Assembly: GCA_016194705.1 (NCBI GenBank)
Contig: JACQAZ010000044.1
Span: 52,760 to 116,759, forward strand
Length of the DNA: 64,000 bases
Source: Elusimicrobiota bacterium
Lineage (GTDB): Bacteria; Elusimicrobiota; Elusimicrobia; UBA1565; UBA9628
Reading direction: 5' to 3'
Shown: in pieces, positions 1 to 8,491 of the stretch
How positions within the stretch are numbered: the stretch's first letter is position 1
How the letters are laid out: each line of letters begins with the position of its first letter
Made by a program: the position numbers and the translations under genes
Notes under the pieces: generated by a model
The model's input: only the letters and a program-made list of their open reading frames with translations
Databases searched by the model: none
What the model was told of the DNA's origin: nothing

Positions 1-1
1 C

Positions 2-88
2 CTGCGCTCCATCTGCGGCATCGGCCGGGCCGTCTCCGGTCCTTCCGGGGCGGACCACGACGAGGCCATCTACGGCGAGCCGCTGTGA
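2..88 (+). CDS. C-terminal end of probable antitoxin (partial)
   Basis: An open frame enters from the left edge and ends with TGA at 86-88, after 28 visible codons finishing DHDEAIYGEPL. The stop overlaps the GTG start of the downstream PIN-domain gene (GTGA), the usual arrangement for an antitoxin-toxin pair. The DNA-binding N-terminus lies outside the window, so the antitoxin family (ribbon-helix-helix or AbrB type) cannot be named. The role is inferred from context only. Confidence 0.55.
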   Translation: MRSICGIGRAVSGPSGADHDEAIYGEPL

Positions 89-492
89 AGCGCGTCTTCG
101 TCGACACATCGGCCTGGTATGCCTATGTGTGGCCCAAAGACAGGAACCACGCGCAATCCCGGGAAGCCCTCGAGCGCTGGGACGGCCGGCTCGTGACCAG
201 CAACTTCGTCTTCGACGAGCTCATCTCGCTTAGCCGCAAGCATCTGGGCCATTCGATCGCGGTCAGAATGGGCGAAGAACTCAGGAACCAGGCCACCGTG
301 GACCTGGTCAGACTGCTTCCCGAAGACGAGGAGGACGCCTGGGCCTTCTTCAAGCTCCACAAAGACAAGGGCTATTCATTCACCGACTGCACGTCGTTTG
401 CGTTGATGCGCCGGCTCCGTCTCCCGATGGCGATCACAACGGACAAGCACTTCCGTCAAGCGGGGTTCGAGGTCGAGCCGGGTCCGGCTTGA
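85..492 (+). CDS. PIN-domain ribonuclease toxin (VapC-like)
   Basis: A 135-residue single-domain PIN protein. The four acidic metal-binding positions of the fold are visible: Asp7 in VFVDTSAW, Glu45 in VFDELIS, Asp101 in FTDCTSFA and Asp120 in ITTDKHF. Proteins of this type are Mg2+-dependent RNases that cleave tRNA, rRNA or mRNA when their antitoxin is degraded. The GTG start at 85 overlaps the stop of the upstream partial gene, so the two are probably translationally coupled. A non-toxin PIN nuclease is possible, but length and context favour a type II toxin. Confidence 0.85.
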   Translation: MKRVFVDTSAWYAYVWPKDRNHAQSREALERWDGRLVTSNFVFDELISLSRKHLGHSIAVRMGEELRNQATVDLVRLLPEDEEDAWAFFKLHKDKGYSFTDCTSFALMRRLRLPMAITTDKHFRQAGFEVEPGPA

Positions 493-517
493 CTCTCGTC
501 GAGAAATCAGGGATAAT
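489..517 (+). promoter_or_regulatory. sigma70-type promoter for the SWIB gene
   Basis: TTGACT (489-494), a 17-nt spacer and GATAAT (512-517) make a near-consensus promoter just inside and after the end of the PIN gene. The predicted start near 524 leaves a leader of about 48 nt with a GAGGAG ribosome-binding site ahead of ATG 572. Confidence 0.6.
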
Positions 518-571
518 GGTGCATCGGACGGGGGGCGACTAGATCTCCCGTCGCACCGAGGAGACATCGAA

Positions 572-826
572 ATGGCCAAAGCCAACGCCGCCTTCATGAA
601 GGAACTCACCCCCAGCGCCTCGCTCGCCGAGGTCGTCGGCGCCAAGCCGCTTCCGCGCACCGAGGTCGTCAAGAAGCTCTGGGTCTACATCAAGAAGCAC
701 AAGCTCCAAGATTCCAAGAACCGCCGCAACATCAACGCCGACGCGACCCTCAAGGCCGTTTTCGGGGGCAAGGGCACGGTCAACATGTTCGAGATGACCA
801 AGCTCGTCAGCAAGCACCTGAAATAG
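572..826 (+). CDS. SWIB/MDM2 domain protein
   Basis: An 84-residue protein that is essentially one SWIB domain. It shows the characteristic LWVYIKKHKLQD and a later KAVFGGKGTVNMFEM segment, then a basic C-terminal helix. SWIB domains occur in eukaryotic chromatin remodellers and as stand-alone small proteins in several bacterial phyla, where they are thought to bind DNA or topoisomerases; the bacterial function is not established. The start is supported by GAGGAG 8 nt upstream, a promoter at 489-517 and a terminator directly after, so it is a single-gene unit. Confidence 0.85.
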   Translation: MAKANAAFMKELTPSASLAEVVGAKPLPRTEVVKKLWVYIKKHKLQDSKNRRNINADATLKAVFGGKGTVNMFEMTKLVSKHLK

Positions 827-847
827 CCCGTCCCGGCCGATCCGACA

Positions 848-888
848 GCCGTCCCGCCCCCCGTACTGGGGCGGGGCGGCTATTCTTT
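848..888 (+). terminator. Rho-independent terminator after the SWIB gene
   Basis: A 13-bp GC-rich stem (848-860 with 868-880, one G-U pair) and a 7-nt loop are followed by TATTCTTTT. It lies 22 nt after the SWIB stop codon and separates that gene from the convergent gene ending at 903. Confidence 0.75.
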
Positions 889-902
889 TCGGGGGACTTT
901 TC

Positions 903-2398
903 TCACGGCCGATCCGGCGGGTCGAGCCGAAAGACGACGTTCTGTTCGCGAGGCTCGCGAAAGACCTCCGTCACTCCCGGCCCGGAGCGCGTCCAGAGTC
1001 CGATGCTCTCGAGCATCCGTCTTCTGTCGTCCGGCAGATTCGACCACCAACCGAGATTCTCGTGCCAGTGGAAGTACTGTATGTCGTTTTGACGGCAATA
1101 CTGGAGCCATTGCTCCCGGGTTTCGAGGCTCGAATCCAGAGGGAACTCAAAGGCCGTGCGGTCGGCCAGCAGAGCCAAAGTCGCGTCGAACATGCTCAGC
1201 ACGCGAGCCGAGGGCGGCGTGTTGTCGCGGATCCAGGACATGGTCGCCGGCCATAGGGTGGACGGCGCCCCGGCCCTGCTCCGCAGCATGGTCCAGTCGG
1301 CCGTCAGGCAGATCCATCCCGCGGCCGCGGTCAGGCCGCACGTCAGAACGCGTCGATCTTTGAGCCAGGGACGCAGGCCGGCCGCGATGAGCGCCCAACT
1401 CAACGGGATGAAGGGGACCATGTAGCGGATGTCCAAGGTCTTCCAGCAGAGATGCATGGCCAGCATGCCCACCATGTAGGTCAGGACGATCCGCGCCTGG
1501 CGGCTGGCCTTGTGGCCGCGCAAGAGGATCGCGCCTCCAAGCAAGGCTATCGCCGCGCATGACAAGCCGATGACCGCCGCCGTGCGTGGTCCCGCGCGGT
1601 TGGCGGTCGTGAGGACGTCTCCAAAGAGGGCCGCCCATGGGACGACGCCGTGCAGGACGCGCGTGAGGCTCGCGCTCCCGGGCGAACGGATGTTCCAGTT
1701 CGAAAAATAAGCGATCGGGGTGGCCGCGACGATGAGGTTGCGCACGATCCAAGCCGCCAGCGGCAGCAAGGAGATTCCTATAAACGGGACAGCTTTCGCG
1801 TTCCTTCGGAAAGCCAAATCCACAATCCCAAGCTCACGGCAAGCGCAAGGCCTTCCGGACGCAAGAGCGTCGCTAGGCCCGTCCCGACCGCCAAGATCGC
1901 CAGTCTCCGGCCGGAGGTCTGTTGAGATGAGGCCTTCAACAGGGCCAGTGAGAGGGCCATGAAGGGGATTTCGGGCATGACCGCTCCGCAATTGAGCACC
2001 AGTATCGGGTTCAGGCCCACAAGCAGAACGACGCAGGCGCTGGCGCCGGCGGGCAGGAATTGACGCGTCAGGGCCCAGGTCAAAACCAAGCTGGTCCAAA
2101 AAAAGAGCAAGCCCATCACGCGCAGCAAGCCCCAATGGGGCTCCACGACCAATGCCGGGACCAAGCTGAGCAGTGCGAACCCGGGCAGCGGCTCCGTGCG
2201 CGGCCACGCTTCCCCGGGAAGCCTGAACGCCCCCTGCCGCACGGCTCGGGCCAGCAGGATCTGCAAGGCGTCGTCTTTGTAGAAGCCTACAGGGACGCTG
2301 AGCGCGGCGCGCAGATGAAAAATGGCCATAGCGAAGAGAAATGCCGCCAGGGCGGCGATCCGAGCTCGGCTATTTTGGTAGACTGCCCTAATGGACAC
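903..2398 (-). pseudogene. frameshifted GT-C family membrane glycosyltransferase
   Basis: Two overlapping minus-strand frames together make one polytopic protein. The first runs from GTG 2398 (or ATG 2329) to a stop at 1778 and carries a first TM helix, then a YKDDA motif typical of the first loop of PMT/ArnT-like (GT39/GT83) transferases, then several TM segments ending LWIWLSEGTRK. The second frame, from about 1800 to 903, continues with PFIGISLLPLAAWIVRN, further TM helices and a soluble tail. Joining them needs one added base near 1787-1800, giving about 498 residues. Either a recent inactivating mutation or a sequence error explains it. The substrate is unknown. The start lies 15 nt after tRNA-Glu on the same strand. 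Confidence 0.7.
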
Positions 2399-2412
2399 GG
2401 GGTTCCGGGGCC

Positions 2413-2489
2413 TGGTGGCGCGTACGGGATTTGAACCCGTGGTCTCTGCCTTGAGAGGGCAGCGTCCTAGGCCGCTAGACGAACGCGCC
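2413..2489 (-). tRNA. tRNA-Glu (anticodon CTC)
   Basis: Read on the minus strand, the 7-bp acceptor stem GGCGCGT/ACGCGCC, discriminator A and encoded CCA (2413-2415) are all present. The anticodon arm is CTGCC-CTCTCAA-GGCAG with anticodon CTC, and the T-arm contains GGTTCAAATCC. A D-arm is visible. The gene is followed 15 nt later by the frameshifted glycosyltransferase on the same strand. Confidence 0.95.
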
Positions 2490-2509
2490 ACCAGAACTCG
2501 GCGAGCAAC

Positions 2510-2923
2510 TTGCCTATTTTAACAGTTCCTGGGCGGCCCGCGCAATCGAGACGCCTGTTGCTGGCGGCGGCCGCCGCCTCCCTTGCCGGCTGCGCGGCCC
2601 TCAAAGACGCCTTCAAACCCGCCCCCCACCCCTGGCCCGTCTCCTCCGACCAGCGGGTGCACCGCGACGGCGTCCTGCTGCGCGTCTACGGCGGCAGCTT
2701 CCGCGACGCGCCCAGCTCCGAGCGCGACGCGCAGGGCGCCCTGCGGTCTTATCTGCAGCGGCTGGAGGTCCCCGGCGAGCCGGCCGACCGCGAGACCCGC
2801 ATCCGCAAGGCCCTCAAACTCGCCGCACCCGTGGCGGGACGCGGCCCCGAGAGCTCCTACACCTCGACCATCGAGCTCCCGCTCTCGGCCCTGCAGGAGA
2901 TTCTGGGAACCCGCTATGAGTAG
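2510..2923 (+). CDS. putative lipoprotein, function unknown
   Basis: A 137-residue protein with a lipoprotein signal: two arginines, a hydrophobic run and the lipobox LAGC near residue 28, so it is probably processed by Lsp and membrane-anchored. No known domain is recognised in the mature part. The TTG at 2510 is the only reasonable start that keeps the whole signal peptide, and no clear ribosome-binding site precedes it. The 3' end overlaps the S9 peptidase start by 8 bp, implying co-expression. Confidence 0.6.
   Translation: MPILTVPGRPAQSRRLLLAAAAASLAGCAALKDAFKPAPHPWPVSSDQRVHRDGVLLRVYGGSFRDAPSSERDAQGALRSYLQRLEVPGEPADRETRIRKALKLAAPVAGRGPESSYTSTIELPLSALQEILGTRYE
2516..2545 (-). promoter_or_regulatory. 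promoter for tRNA-Glu
   Basis: On the minus strand, TTGCGC (2540-2545), an 18-nt spacer and TAAAAT (2516-2521) lie about 27 nt upstream of the mature tRNA 5' end. The site overlaps the start region of the divergent lipoprotein gene. Confidence 0.45.
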
Positions 2924-4796
2924 CGCGCGCAAGCCCATACCCCGGGAAGTCCTGTTCGGCAATCCCGAGAAGGCCGCCCCCAAGCTCTCGCCCGACGGCC
3001 GCCATTTCGCCTATCTCGCCCCCGACGAGGGCGTGCTCAACATCTGGGCCGGTCGCTGGGACGACCCAAGCAGTCTTCGACCCGTGACCAAGGACCGGGA
3101 TCGCGGCATACGCAGCTACTTCTGGGCCGAGGATCACAAGAGCCTGCTCTTCGTCCAGGACCGCGACGGCGACGAGAACTGGCACCTCTACCAAAGCGAC
3201 ATCGCCGGCTCGACGCCTAAGGACCTCACGCCCTTCCCCGAGGTCCAGGCCCAGGTCGTCGGCACCGACCCCAAGTTCCCCCACGAGGTCCTCATCGGCC
3301 TCAACGCGCGCGACAAGCGCGTCCACGACGTCCACCGCCTCGACCTGCGCACGGGCAGACTCACGCTCGAGGTCGAGAACCCCGGCAGCGTGACCGGTTG
3401 GCTCGCCGACACCCGGTTCCGCGTGCGCTGCGCCAAGGCCATGCGGCCCGACGGCGGCACCGAGCTCTTGGTGCGCGACACGGATGCAGGGGAGTGGAGG
3501 AGCTTCATCTCCTGGGGTCCCGACGACTCGGGCGGCGCTCACGGCTTCACGCCCGACAACAAAGGGCTTTATATCGAGTCGAGCCACGACTCGGACACGA
3601 CCGCGCTCTGGGAGATGAGCTTGGACGGAGCGTCCCGGAAAATCCTCGCGCTAAGCGTCGACGCCGATCTCGGAGCGGTCCTCCTTCATCCGACGGACTT
3701 CCACGCGGAGGCCGCGGCCTTCGAACGCGACCGGCTCGAATGGACGGTGCTCGACGAAAAGCTAAAGCCCGACTTCGAGGCTCTGTCCAAGCTCTGCGAC
3801 GGCGATTACCATATCGTCAGCCGCGACGACGCCGACACGGCTTGGCTCGTGCTCTACAACCGCGACACCAAGCCTCCCTGCTACTATCGCTACGACCGCC
3901 GCGCCAAGACGGGGACTTTTCTTTTCACCACGCGGCCCAAGCTCGCCGATTACGAGCTCTCGCCGATGCAGCCGGTCAAGATCAAAGCCCGCGACGGGCT
4001 GACCTTGCAGGCCTACCTGACCGTACCGGCCGGAGCCAAGGCCGAGAAGCTGCCCCTGGTCCTCAACGTGCACGGCGGGCCCTGGGTCCGCGACGCCTGG
4101 GGCTTCCATCCCGAGGCGCAGTGGCTGGCCGACCAGGGCTACGCGGTGCTCCAAGTCAATTACCGCGGTTCGATGGGCTTTGGCAAGGCCTTCCTGCACG
4201 CCGGCGACCGCGAGTGGGGCGCCAAGATGCAGGATGATCTCACGGACTCGGTTCGTTGGGCCATCAAAGAAGGGATCGCCAACCCCGCGCAAATCGCGAT
4301 CTACGGCGGCTCCTACGGCGGCTATGCCGCGTTGGCCGGCGCGGCCTTCACGCCGGACCTCTATTGCTGCGCGGTCGACATCGTGGGACCCTCCAACATC
4401 GCGACCTTGATCCGCTCGATCCCGCCGTACTGGGAGCCGATGCGCCGCATCTTCGACCTGCGCGTGGGCAACGTCGACACCGAGCCTGATTTCTTGAAGG
4501 AACGCTCGCCCCTGTTCTCCGCCGACCGCATCCAAATCCCCCTGCTGATCGCCCAAGGGGCCAACGACCCCCGCGTCAAACAGGCGGAATCCGAGATGAT
4601 CGTCGAGGCCCTGCGTTCCAGCGGCAAGCCGGTCGAGTACCTCCTATTCCCCGACGAGGGGCACGGCTTCGCCAAGCCCGAGAACCGCCTCAGGTTCTAC
4701 GCGGCGGCCGAGGAGTTCTTGGCCAAGCACCTGCGGCCCGGCCGCAAGCCCCAGCCCGCGGCGGCGCCCCCTTCGGGGGCGGCAGCCGGAGGCTAG
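2916..4796 (+). CDS. S9 family prolyl oligopeptidase-like serine peptidase
   Basis: A 626-residue protein with an N-terminal beta-propeller (WD40-like TolB-type blades, for example LSPDGRHFAYLAP) and a C-terminal alpha/beta-hydrolase domain from about residue 350. The catalytic triad is visible: Ser466 in GGSYGGYAAL, Asp551 in GANDPRV and His583 in DEGHGF. The family (dipeptidyl/acylaminoacyl peptidases) hydrolyses short peptides gated by the propeller. No signal peptide is seen, so a cytoplasmic location is likely. ATG 2916 is chosen because upstream codons belong to the lipoprotein in another frame. It is translationally coupled to that gene. Confidence 0.93.
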   Translation: MSSARKPIPREVLFGNPEKAAPKLSPDGRHFAYLAPDEGVLNIWAGRWDDPSSLRPVTKDRDRGIRSYFWAEDHKSLLFVQDRDGDENWHLYQSDIAGSTPKDLTPFPEVQAQVVGTDPKFPHEVLIGLNARDKRVHDVHRLDLRTGRLTLEVENPGSVTGWLADTRFRVRCAKAMRPDGGTELLVRDTDAGEWRSFISWGPDDSGGAHGFTPDNKGLYIESSHDSDTTALWEMSLDGASRKILALSVDADLGAVLLHPTDFHAEAAAFERDRLEWTVLDEKLKPDFEALSKLCDGDYHIVSRDDADTAWLVLYNRDTKPPCYYRYDRRAKTGTFLFTTRPKLADYELSPMQPVKIKARDGLTLQAYLTVPAGAKAEKLPLVLNVHGGPWVRDAWGFHPEAQWLADQGYAVLQVNYRGSMGFGKAFLHAGDREWGAKMQDDLTDSVRWAIKEGIANPAQIAIYGGSYGGYAALAGAAFTPDLYCCAVDIVGPSNIATLIRSIPPYWEPMRRIFDLRVGNVDTEPDFLKERSPLFSADRIQIPLLIAQGANDPRVKQAESEMIVEALRSSGKPVEYLLFPDEGHGFAKPENRLRFYAAAEEFLAKHLRPGRKPQPAAAPPSGAAAGG

Positions 4797-4816
4797 AGAA
4801 TGCGCACCTGCCCGTG

Positions 4817-6925
4817 ATGGACCAGGCGGCGCGCCCCGGACACGAGCGCCTGATGACGGCGATGCTGCTGGGCATCGTCGTGCTGGCGAGCCTCAACCTC
4901 AAGGTGCGCCTCTCGACCTTCACCCCGCGCTACGACCCAGAAGACGAGACCGGCTACTTCCGGACCGAGAGCGCCTACCAATACCGCTACGCGCGCATGG
5001 TCGCAGACGGCCTGCCGCTGCCCGAGCTCGACCGCGACGCCCAGTACCCCGAAGGCGTGCGCCCGACCCGCGAGCTCACGCCGCTCATGGAGTACGCCAC
5101 CGGCTGGGCCTATCGGCTGGCCAAGGCCGTCGGAGGGGCGGGCGATTTGCGCTGGTTCGTGATCCTCTGGGTGGCGGCATCATCGAGCCTGACCATCCCC
5201 GCCTTCTATCTCCTCGCGCTGCGCCTGTGCCGATTCCGGCCGTTGGCGCTGGCGGCGTGCGCGGCCTACGGGCTCTCCTGGGCCGCGCAGTCCAATCTCG
5301 TGGCCTCCTACGTCTTCGAGAGCTTCGCGCAGCCCCTGATGTTCGGCAGCCTCGCCTGCTTGTGTGCGGCGCTCGACGAACCTCCGCGCAGGCGCGCCTG
5401 GGCTTGCGGGGGCGGCGTCCTGATGGCCGCGGCGCTCTCCAGCTGGCATCTCGCGCGCTTCTACTGGGCCACGGTCATACTGGTCCTGGCGTGGCTCGCC
5501 TGGCGCCGGCGCGGCGAGGGCGAGGCCTTGCGCGCGAGCCTCGCCTGGATGGCCGCGCCCCTGCTGCTGGCGGGGCTCTCGGTGCCCTGCCTGCGCGAAA
5601 GCGCGTTTGTCTTCTCGCCAGGCATGATCTTGACCTACGGCCTGCTGGCCTGGCTTTGGTTCCCTCGGAAGAGAGTCGAAGCCGCCGTTCTGACCGCGGC
5701 CGCGCTGGCGCTGGCCGCCTGGTGGTCGCGCGACGCCGCGGCCTACGCCCATGTCTACTCGTATCTGGCGGCCAAGCTGCGCTTTGGCCTCGTGCGGCCC
5801 GCGGACCCCGCATTGCTCAGCAATGAGGCGCGCTCGATCTGGAACGGCCCGGCGGACTCGCCAAGCCCGGGCTTTCTCGTGTTCTCTTTGCTGCCGCTGG
5901 GTTTGCTCGCGGCGCCCCGCTTGCTGGCCGCGGCGCGAAAGGAGAAGTCACCCGAAAGCCTGTCGGGCTCGCTCGTCGACGGGCTGCTGCTCCTCTACGC
6001 CGCGGGAGCGGTCGTCGCCCTGCGGCTGATGCCCCTCTTCGTGTTCCTCTTGTGCCTGGCCGCCCTGCGACTGCCCGAGAAAAACGCGCGACGGCTGGGC
6101 TTGACGCTCTTCGTAGTCCTTCTGGCCGCGCTCGAGGGCTTCAAGACCTTCGCGCCGGCCTCGCGGCTGAACCCCTTCATCCGCGTCGCCGCGGCCCTGC
6201 CCGACGACGACCGCCATCCGGCCACGACCTTCTCCCACGAGCTCGCGGTCATCCGTTGGCTCAAGGCCAAGGCCTCCGCCAAGCCGGTGCTGGCCGACAT
6301 CTCGTTCTCGGCCAATTTTCTCGTCTACGCGGGCGTGCCCGTGCTGGTGCACCCCAAGTTCGAGGCTCCCGGCATACGGGCCAAGGTCGCCGAGTACCTC
6401 AAGGCCCTTTTCTCGGACGAGGAGTCCTTCTACGCCTTCTGCCGCAAGTACGGAGCGGATTATTTCGTGCTGAGCGCCTACGACCTGCTCGACGAGACTC
6501 CCGACGGCCCGCGCTACACCTCCGGCTCGATGCGCCTCACGCCCAAGACCGCCGCCGTGCTGCTCCACTTCAAGCCGGAGAGCCTCCGGCACTTCCGCCT
6601 CGCCTACCAAAACGAGGACTTCCGGATCTATGAGGTCGGCCCGCGGCCCGAGACCAAGCCCGCGGGCAAAGGCTCGCCGATCTACGACCTGTCCCAGTAC
6701 GCGCCCGCGACCTCGCCCGACGGCGCGCTGCGCCTGGACATCCAAGGGGTGCTGGCCCGGCTCAAGGAAAGCCGGCAGAAGCTCTTCGTGGCGCGCGTGC
6801 TGCTGCAGGGGCGCATGCCCGAGGCCGCGCTGGAATACTACGAGGGGGCGCTCAAGGCCTGGCCCGACGAGAATGCGCGCGCCGAGTACGAGCGCCTACG
6901 GCGCTCGCTCGAGAGCCGGCGCTAA
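4817..6925 (+). CDS. STT3/PglB-like GT-C membrane glycosyltransferase
   Basis: About 702 residues with an N-terminal TM helix, then a long first loop containing YDPEDETGYF and ESAYQYRYARM, PELDRDAQYPEG and LMEYATGW. This resembles the first external loop of oligosaccharyltransferase STT3/AglB/PglB proteins. Some ten or more TM helices follow to about residue 430, then a soluble domain and an acidic/basic C-terminal helical tail with a TPR-like repeat. The canonical WWDYG acceptor motif is not seen, so N-glycosylation activity is not proved; a general polyprenol-linked sugar or oligosaccharide transferase is the safe call. GTG 4814 is an alternative start. It lies 20 nt after the S9 peptidase, same strand. 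Confidence 0.7.
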   Translation: MDQAARPGHERLMTAMLLGIVVLASLNLKVRLSTFTPRYDPEDETGYFRTESAYQYRYARMVADGLPLPELDRDAQYPEGVRPTRELTPLMEYATGWAYRLAKAVGGAGDLRWFVILWVAASSSLTIPAFYLLALRLCRFRPLALAACAAYGLSWAAQSNLVASYVFESFAQPLMFGSLACLCAALDEPPRRRAWACGGGVLMAAALSSWHLARFYWATVILVLAWLAWRRRGEGEALRASLAWMAAPLLLAGLSVPCLRESAFVFSPGMILTYGLLAWLWFPRKRVEAAVLTAAALALAAWWSRDAAAYAHVYSYLAAKLRFGLVRPADPALLSNEARSIWNGPADSPSPGFLVFSLLPLGLLAAPRLLAAARKEKSPESLSGSLVDGLLLLYAAGAVVALRLMPLFVFLLCLAALRLPEKNARRLGLTLFVVLLAALEGFKTFAPASRLNPFIRVAAALPDDDRHPATTFSHELAVIRWLKAKASAKPVLADISFSANFLVYAGVPVLVHPKFEAPGIRAKVAEYLKALFSDEESFYAFCRKYGADYFVLSAYDLLDETPDGPRYTSGSMRLTPKTAAVLLHFKPESLRHFRLAYQNEDFRIYEVGPRPETKPAGKGSPIYDLSQYAPATSPDGALRLDIQGVLARLKESRQKLFVARVLLQGRMPEAALEYYEGALKAWPDENARAEYERLRRSLESRR

Positions 6926-7612
6926 GGGAAACGCACCACCGAGGAACCGGAAGCCGCCGCGGCCTCCCATTCGATCGAGGCGCACTGGTCGTAGACCAGC
7001 GCGTAGGACTCGGCCGAGTCCCGGTTCTTGCGGTCGCGCTCCATGAGCTCCGTCATCGCGCGCTCGTGCTTGGCGATGACGCGGTCGAGCTTGCGGGCGA
7101 CCGCCTCGCGGAAGGCCGGCACCTCGGAGGGCGCAAGCAGCGCCGGAGCCGCCTTGGTCGGCACGCGCGGCGAGCGGTCCTGCGAGCGCTCCAGGGCCGC
7201 GGCCAGCTCGTCGCGCGACTCGAGGAAGATCCGGCGCAGCGCGCGCGTGGGAGAGCTCGTGGTTCCAGGTCTTGTCGTACGGGCAGCCGCTTTCCTTGTA
7301 GGCGGACGAGACGCCGATGGAGATCGGCATCGCGTAATCCACGATGACCGACTCGGCGTAGACCACCGCCTTGCCGCCGGCGCGCGCGGCGTCGTTCCAG
7401 ACGATGCCGCGGCTGGCGTGGAGCTCGCCAGAGGTGTAGCCGGCGCGGTCGGCGCGCGCGGCAATGGGGCCGGGCGAAGAGCGGCTCTTGTCGGGCGAGC
7501 CCGGCAGTTCGGGCTCGGCGAAGCGTACGCGAAAGAGCGCAGCGCCGTCGTCCTGCGCCGAGAGAGCGGACGCGCAGACGAGAAGCCCCACGGCGAGGAG
7601 CCCTGACCGCAT
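6922..7612 (-). pseudogene. frameshifted secreted HExxH protein (DUF922-like), paralogue of the next gene
   Basis: The protein opens with a signal peptide (MRSGLLAVGLLVCASALSAQ) and is homologous along its length to the protein at 7643-8371, including HELSH (HExxH zinc-protease motif). Right after HELSHAR the frame breaks. The rest of the homology (LRRIFLESRDELAAALERSQ onward, ending at 6922) is one frame over. Restoring a single GC to the GC run at 7239-7247 gives HELSHARALRRIF with exactly the spacing of the paralogue, so a GC-dinucleotide contraction is the cause. Repaired length would be about 230 residues. It has its own promoter and was probably recently functional. Confidence 0.75.
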
Positions 7613-7618
7613 GACTCT

Positions 7619-7646
7619 AGTTTAGCTCCAAAACCGCGGGTGTCAA
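7619..7646 (-). promoter_or_regulatory. promoter, predicted leaderless transcript
   Basis: On the minus strand, a consensus TTGACA (7641-7646), a 16-nt spacer and TAAACT (7619-7624) sit exactly 6 nt before ATG 7612. The expected transcription start coincides with the start codon. Confidence 0.65.
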
Positions 7647-8371
7647 GACCCGTTTGGATGCGGCTGCCAGTCGCCTTGCGGGCACTTTTCCCAATCCGCT
7701 TTATAGGCCTGCGGGGAGTCGCGGTCCCTGCGGTGGTCGTCCATCAAAGTGTTCAGCACGCGCGCCTGGTCCTCGAGCACGCCGCGCAACTTGTCGCCCA
7801 GCTCGCGCTCGAGGCCGGGGACCTCCTCGGCCTTGACCAGACGGGGCGCTCCCGCCGTCGGCAGGCGCGGCTCCTCTTCCTGCGCGTGCTCGAAGGCCGC
7901 CTCGAGATGGACCTTTGATGCGTCGAACATCGAGACGTAGGCCCGCGCGTGGCTGAGCTCGTGCTCCCAGGTGACGCGGTAGGGGCAGGAGTCTTCCTTG
8001 TAATCCGACGAGACGCCGATTGCGATCGACATCTTGTAATTCACCTCGACGACCGCGGCGGACACCTCGACCTGGCCGCCGGGAGCGGCGCGCGTCTGCC
8101 AGCGCACGCCCAAGGTCTTTTCGGTCGTGCCGATCGTGATCCCGGCGCGGTCGGCCTGGGCGCCGCCGGGGCCGGGGTGCCGCTGGGTATGATCGGGAGC
8201 GGCCGGGATCGCGGGATCGTTGAACTGGTAGCGGAACAAGGAGACCTCGGGCGCGCCTTGCTCGGCCTTGGGCGCGGGCTCCTCCCTCTTGGCCGCCTCG
8301 ACGGGCTTGGGGCTCTTGCCGCATGCGCCAAGGACCAACGAAAACGCCAGCAGGAGCAAGCCCGCGCGCAT
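7643..8371 (-). CDS. lipoprotein with HExxH motif (DUF922-like putative zinc protease)
   Basis: A 242-residue lipoprotein: signal peptide with lipobox LGAC at about residue 16, then a low-complexity K/E/P linker and a domain of about 180 residues. The domain contains VNYKMSIAIGVSSDYKEDSC and WEHELSHARA. HELSH fits the HExxH zinc-protease signature, and the arrangement recalls DUF922 predicted secreted Zn proteases. Activity is inferred from the motif alone. ATG 8371 is chosen because the signal peptide begins there and a strong promoter ends 6 nt upstream. The downstream gene (6922-7612) is a frameshifted paralogue, so this is a tandem duplication. Confidence 0.7.
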   Translation of the reverse strand: MRAGLLLLAFSLVLGACGKSPKPVEAAKREEPAPKAEQGAPEVSLFRYQFNDPAIPAAPDHTQRHPGPGGAQADRAGITIGTTEKTLGVRWQTRAAPGGQVEVSAAVVEVNYKMSIAIGVSSDYKEDSCPYRVTWEHELSHARAYVSMFDASKVHLEAAFEHAQEEEPRLPTAGAPRLVKAEEVPGLERELGDKLRGVLEDQARVLNTLMDDHRRDRDSPQAYKADWEKCPQGDWQPHPNGS

Positions 8372-8377
8372 GCCCGA

Positions 8378-8406
8378 AGTGTACACCGGCGGCCCTTTTC
8401 GGTCAA
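8378..8406 (-). promoter_or_regulatory. promoter for the HExxH lipoprotein, predicted leaderless
   Basis: On the minus strand, TTGACC (8401-8406), a 17-nt spacer and TACACT (8378-8383) lie 6 nt before ATG 8371. The architecture matches the promoter of the neighbouring paralogue. Confidence 0.65.
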
Positions 8407-8410
8407 TAGC

Positions 8411-8447
8411 GAGGGAACAAAATGACCCCCTCAATCGTATATGTATC
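8411..8447 (-). repeat. 37-nt dispersed repeat, copy A
   Basis: Read on the minus strand the copy begins GATACATATACGATTGA and ends TTGTTCCCTC. It matches 56384-56420 in both outer parts, and 62588-62624 more loosely. The central G-run differs from the C-run in the other copies. It sits between two divergent genes and 44 nt upstream of a retropepsin-like gene, pointing away from it. Confidence 0.65.
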
Positions 8448-8491
8448 AAGCCCCGCTGGCGCGGAGCCCGGACGGCTGTTATAATGGAGGT

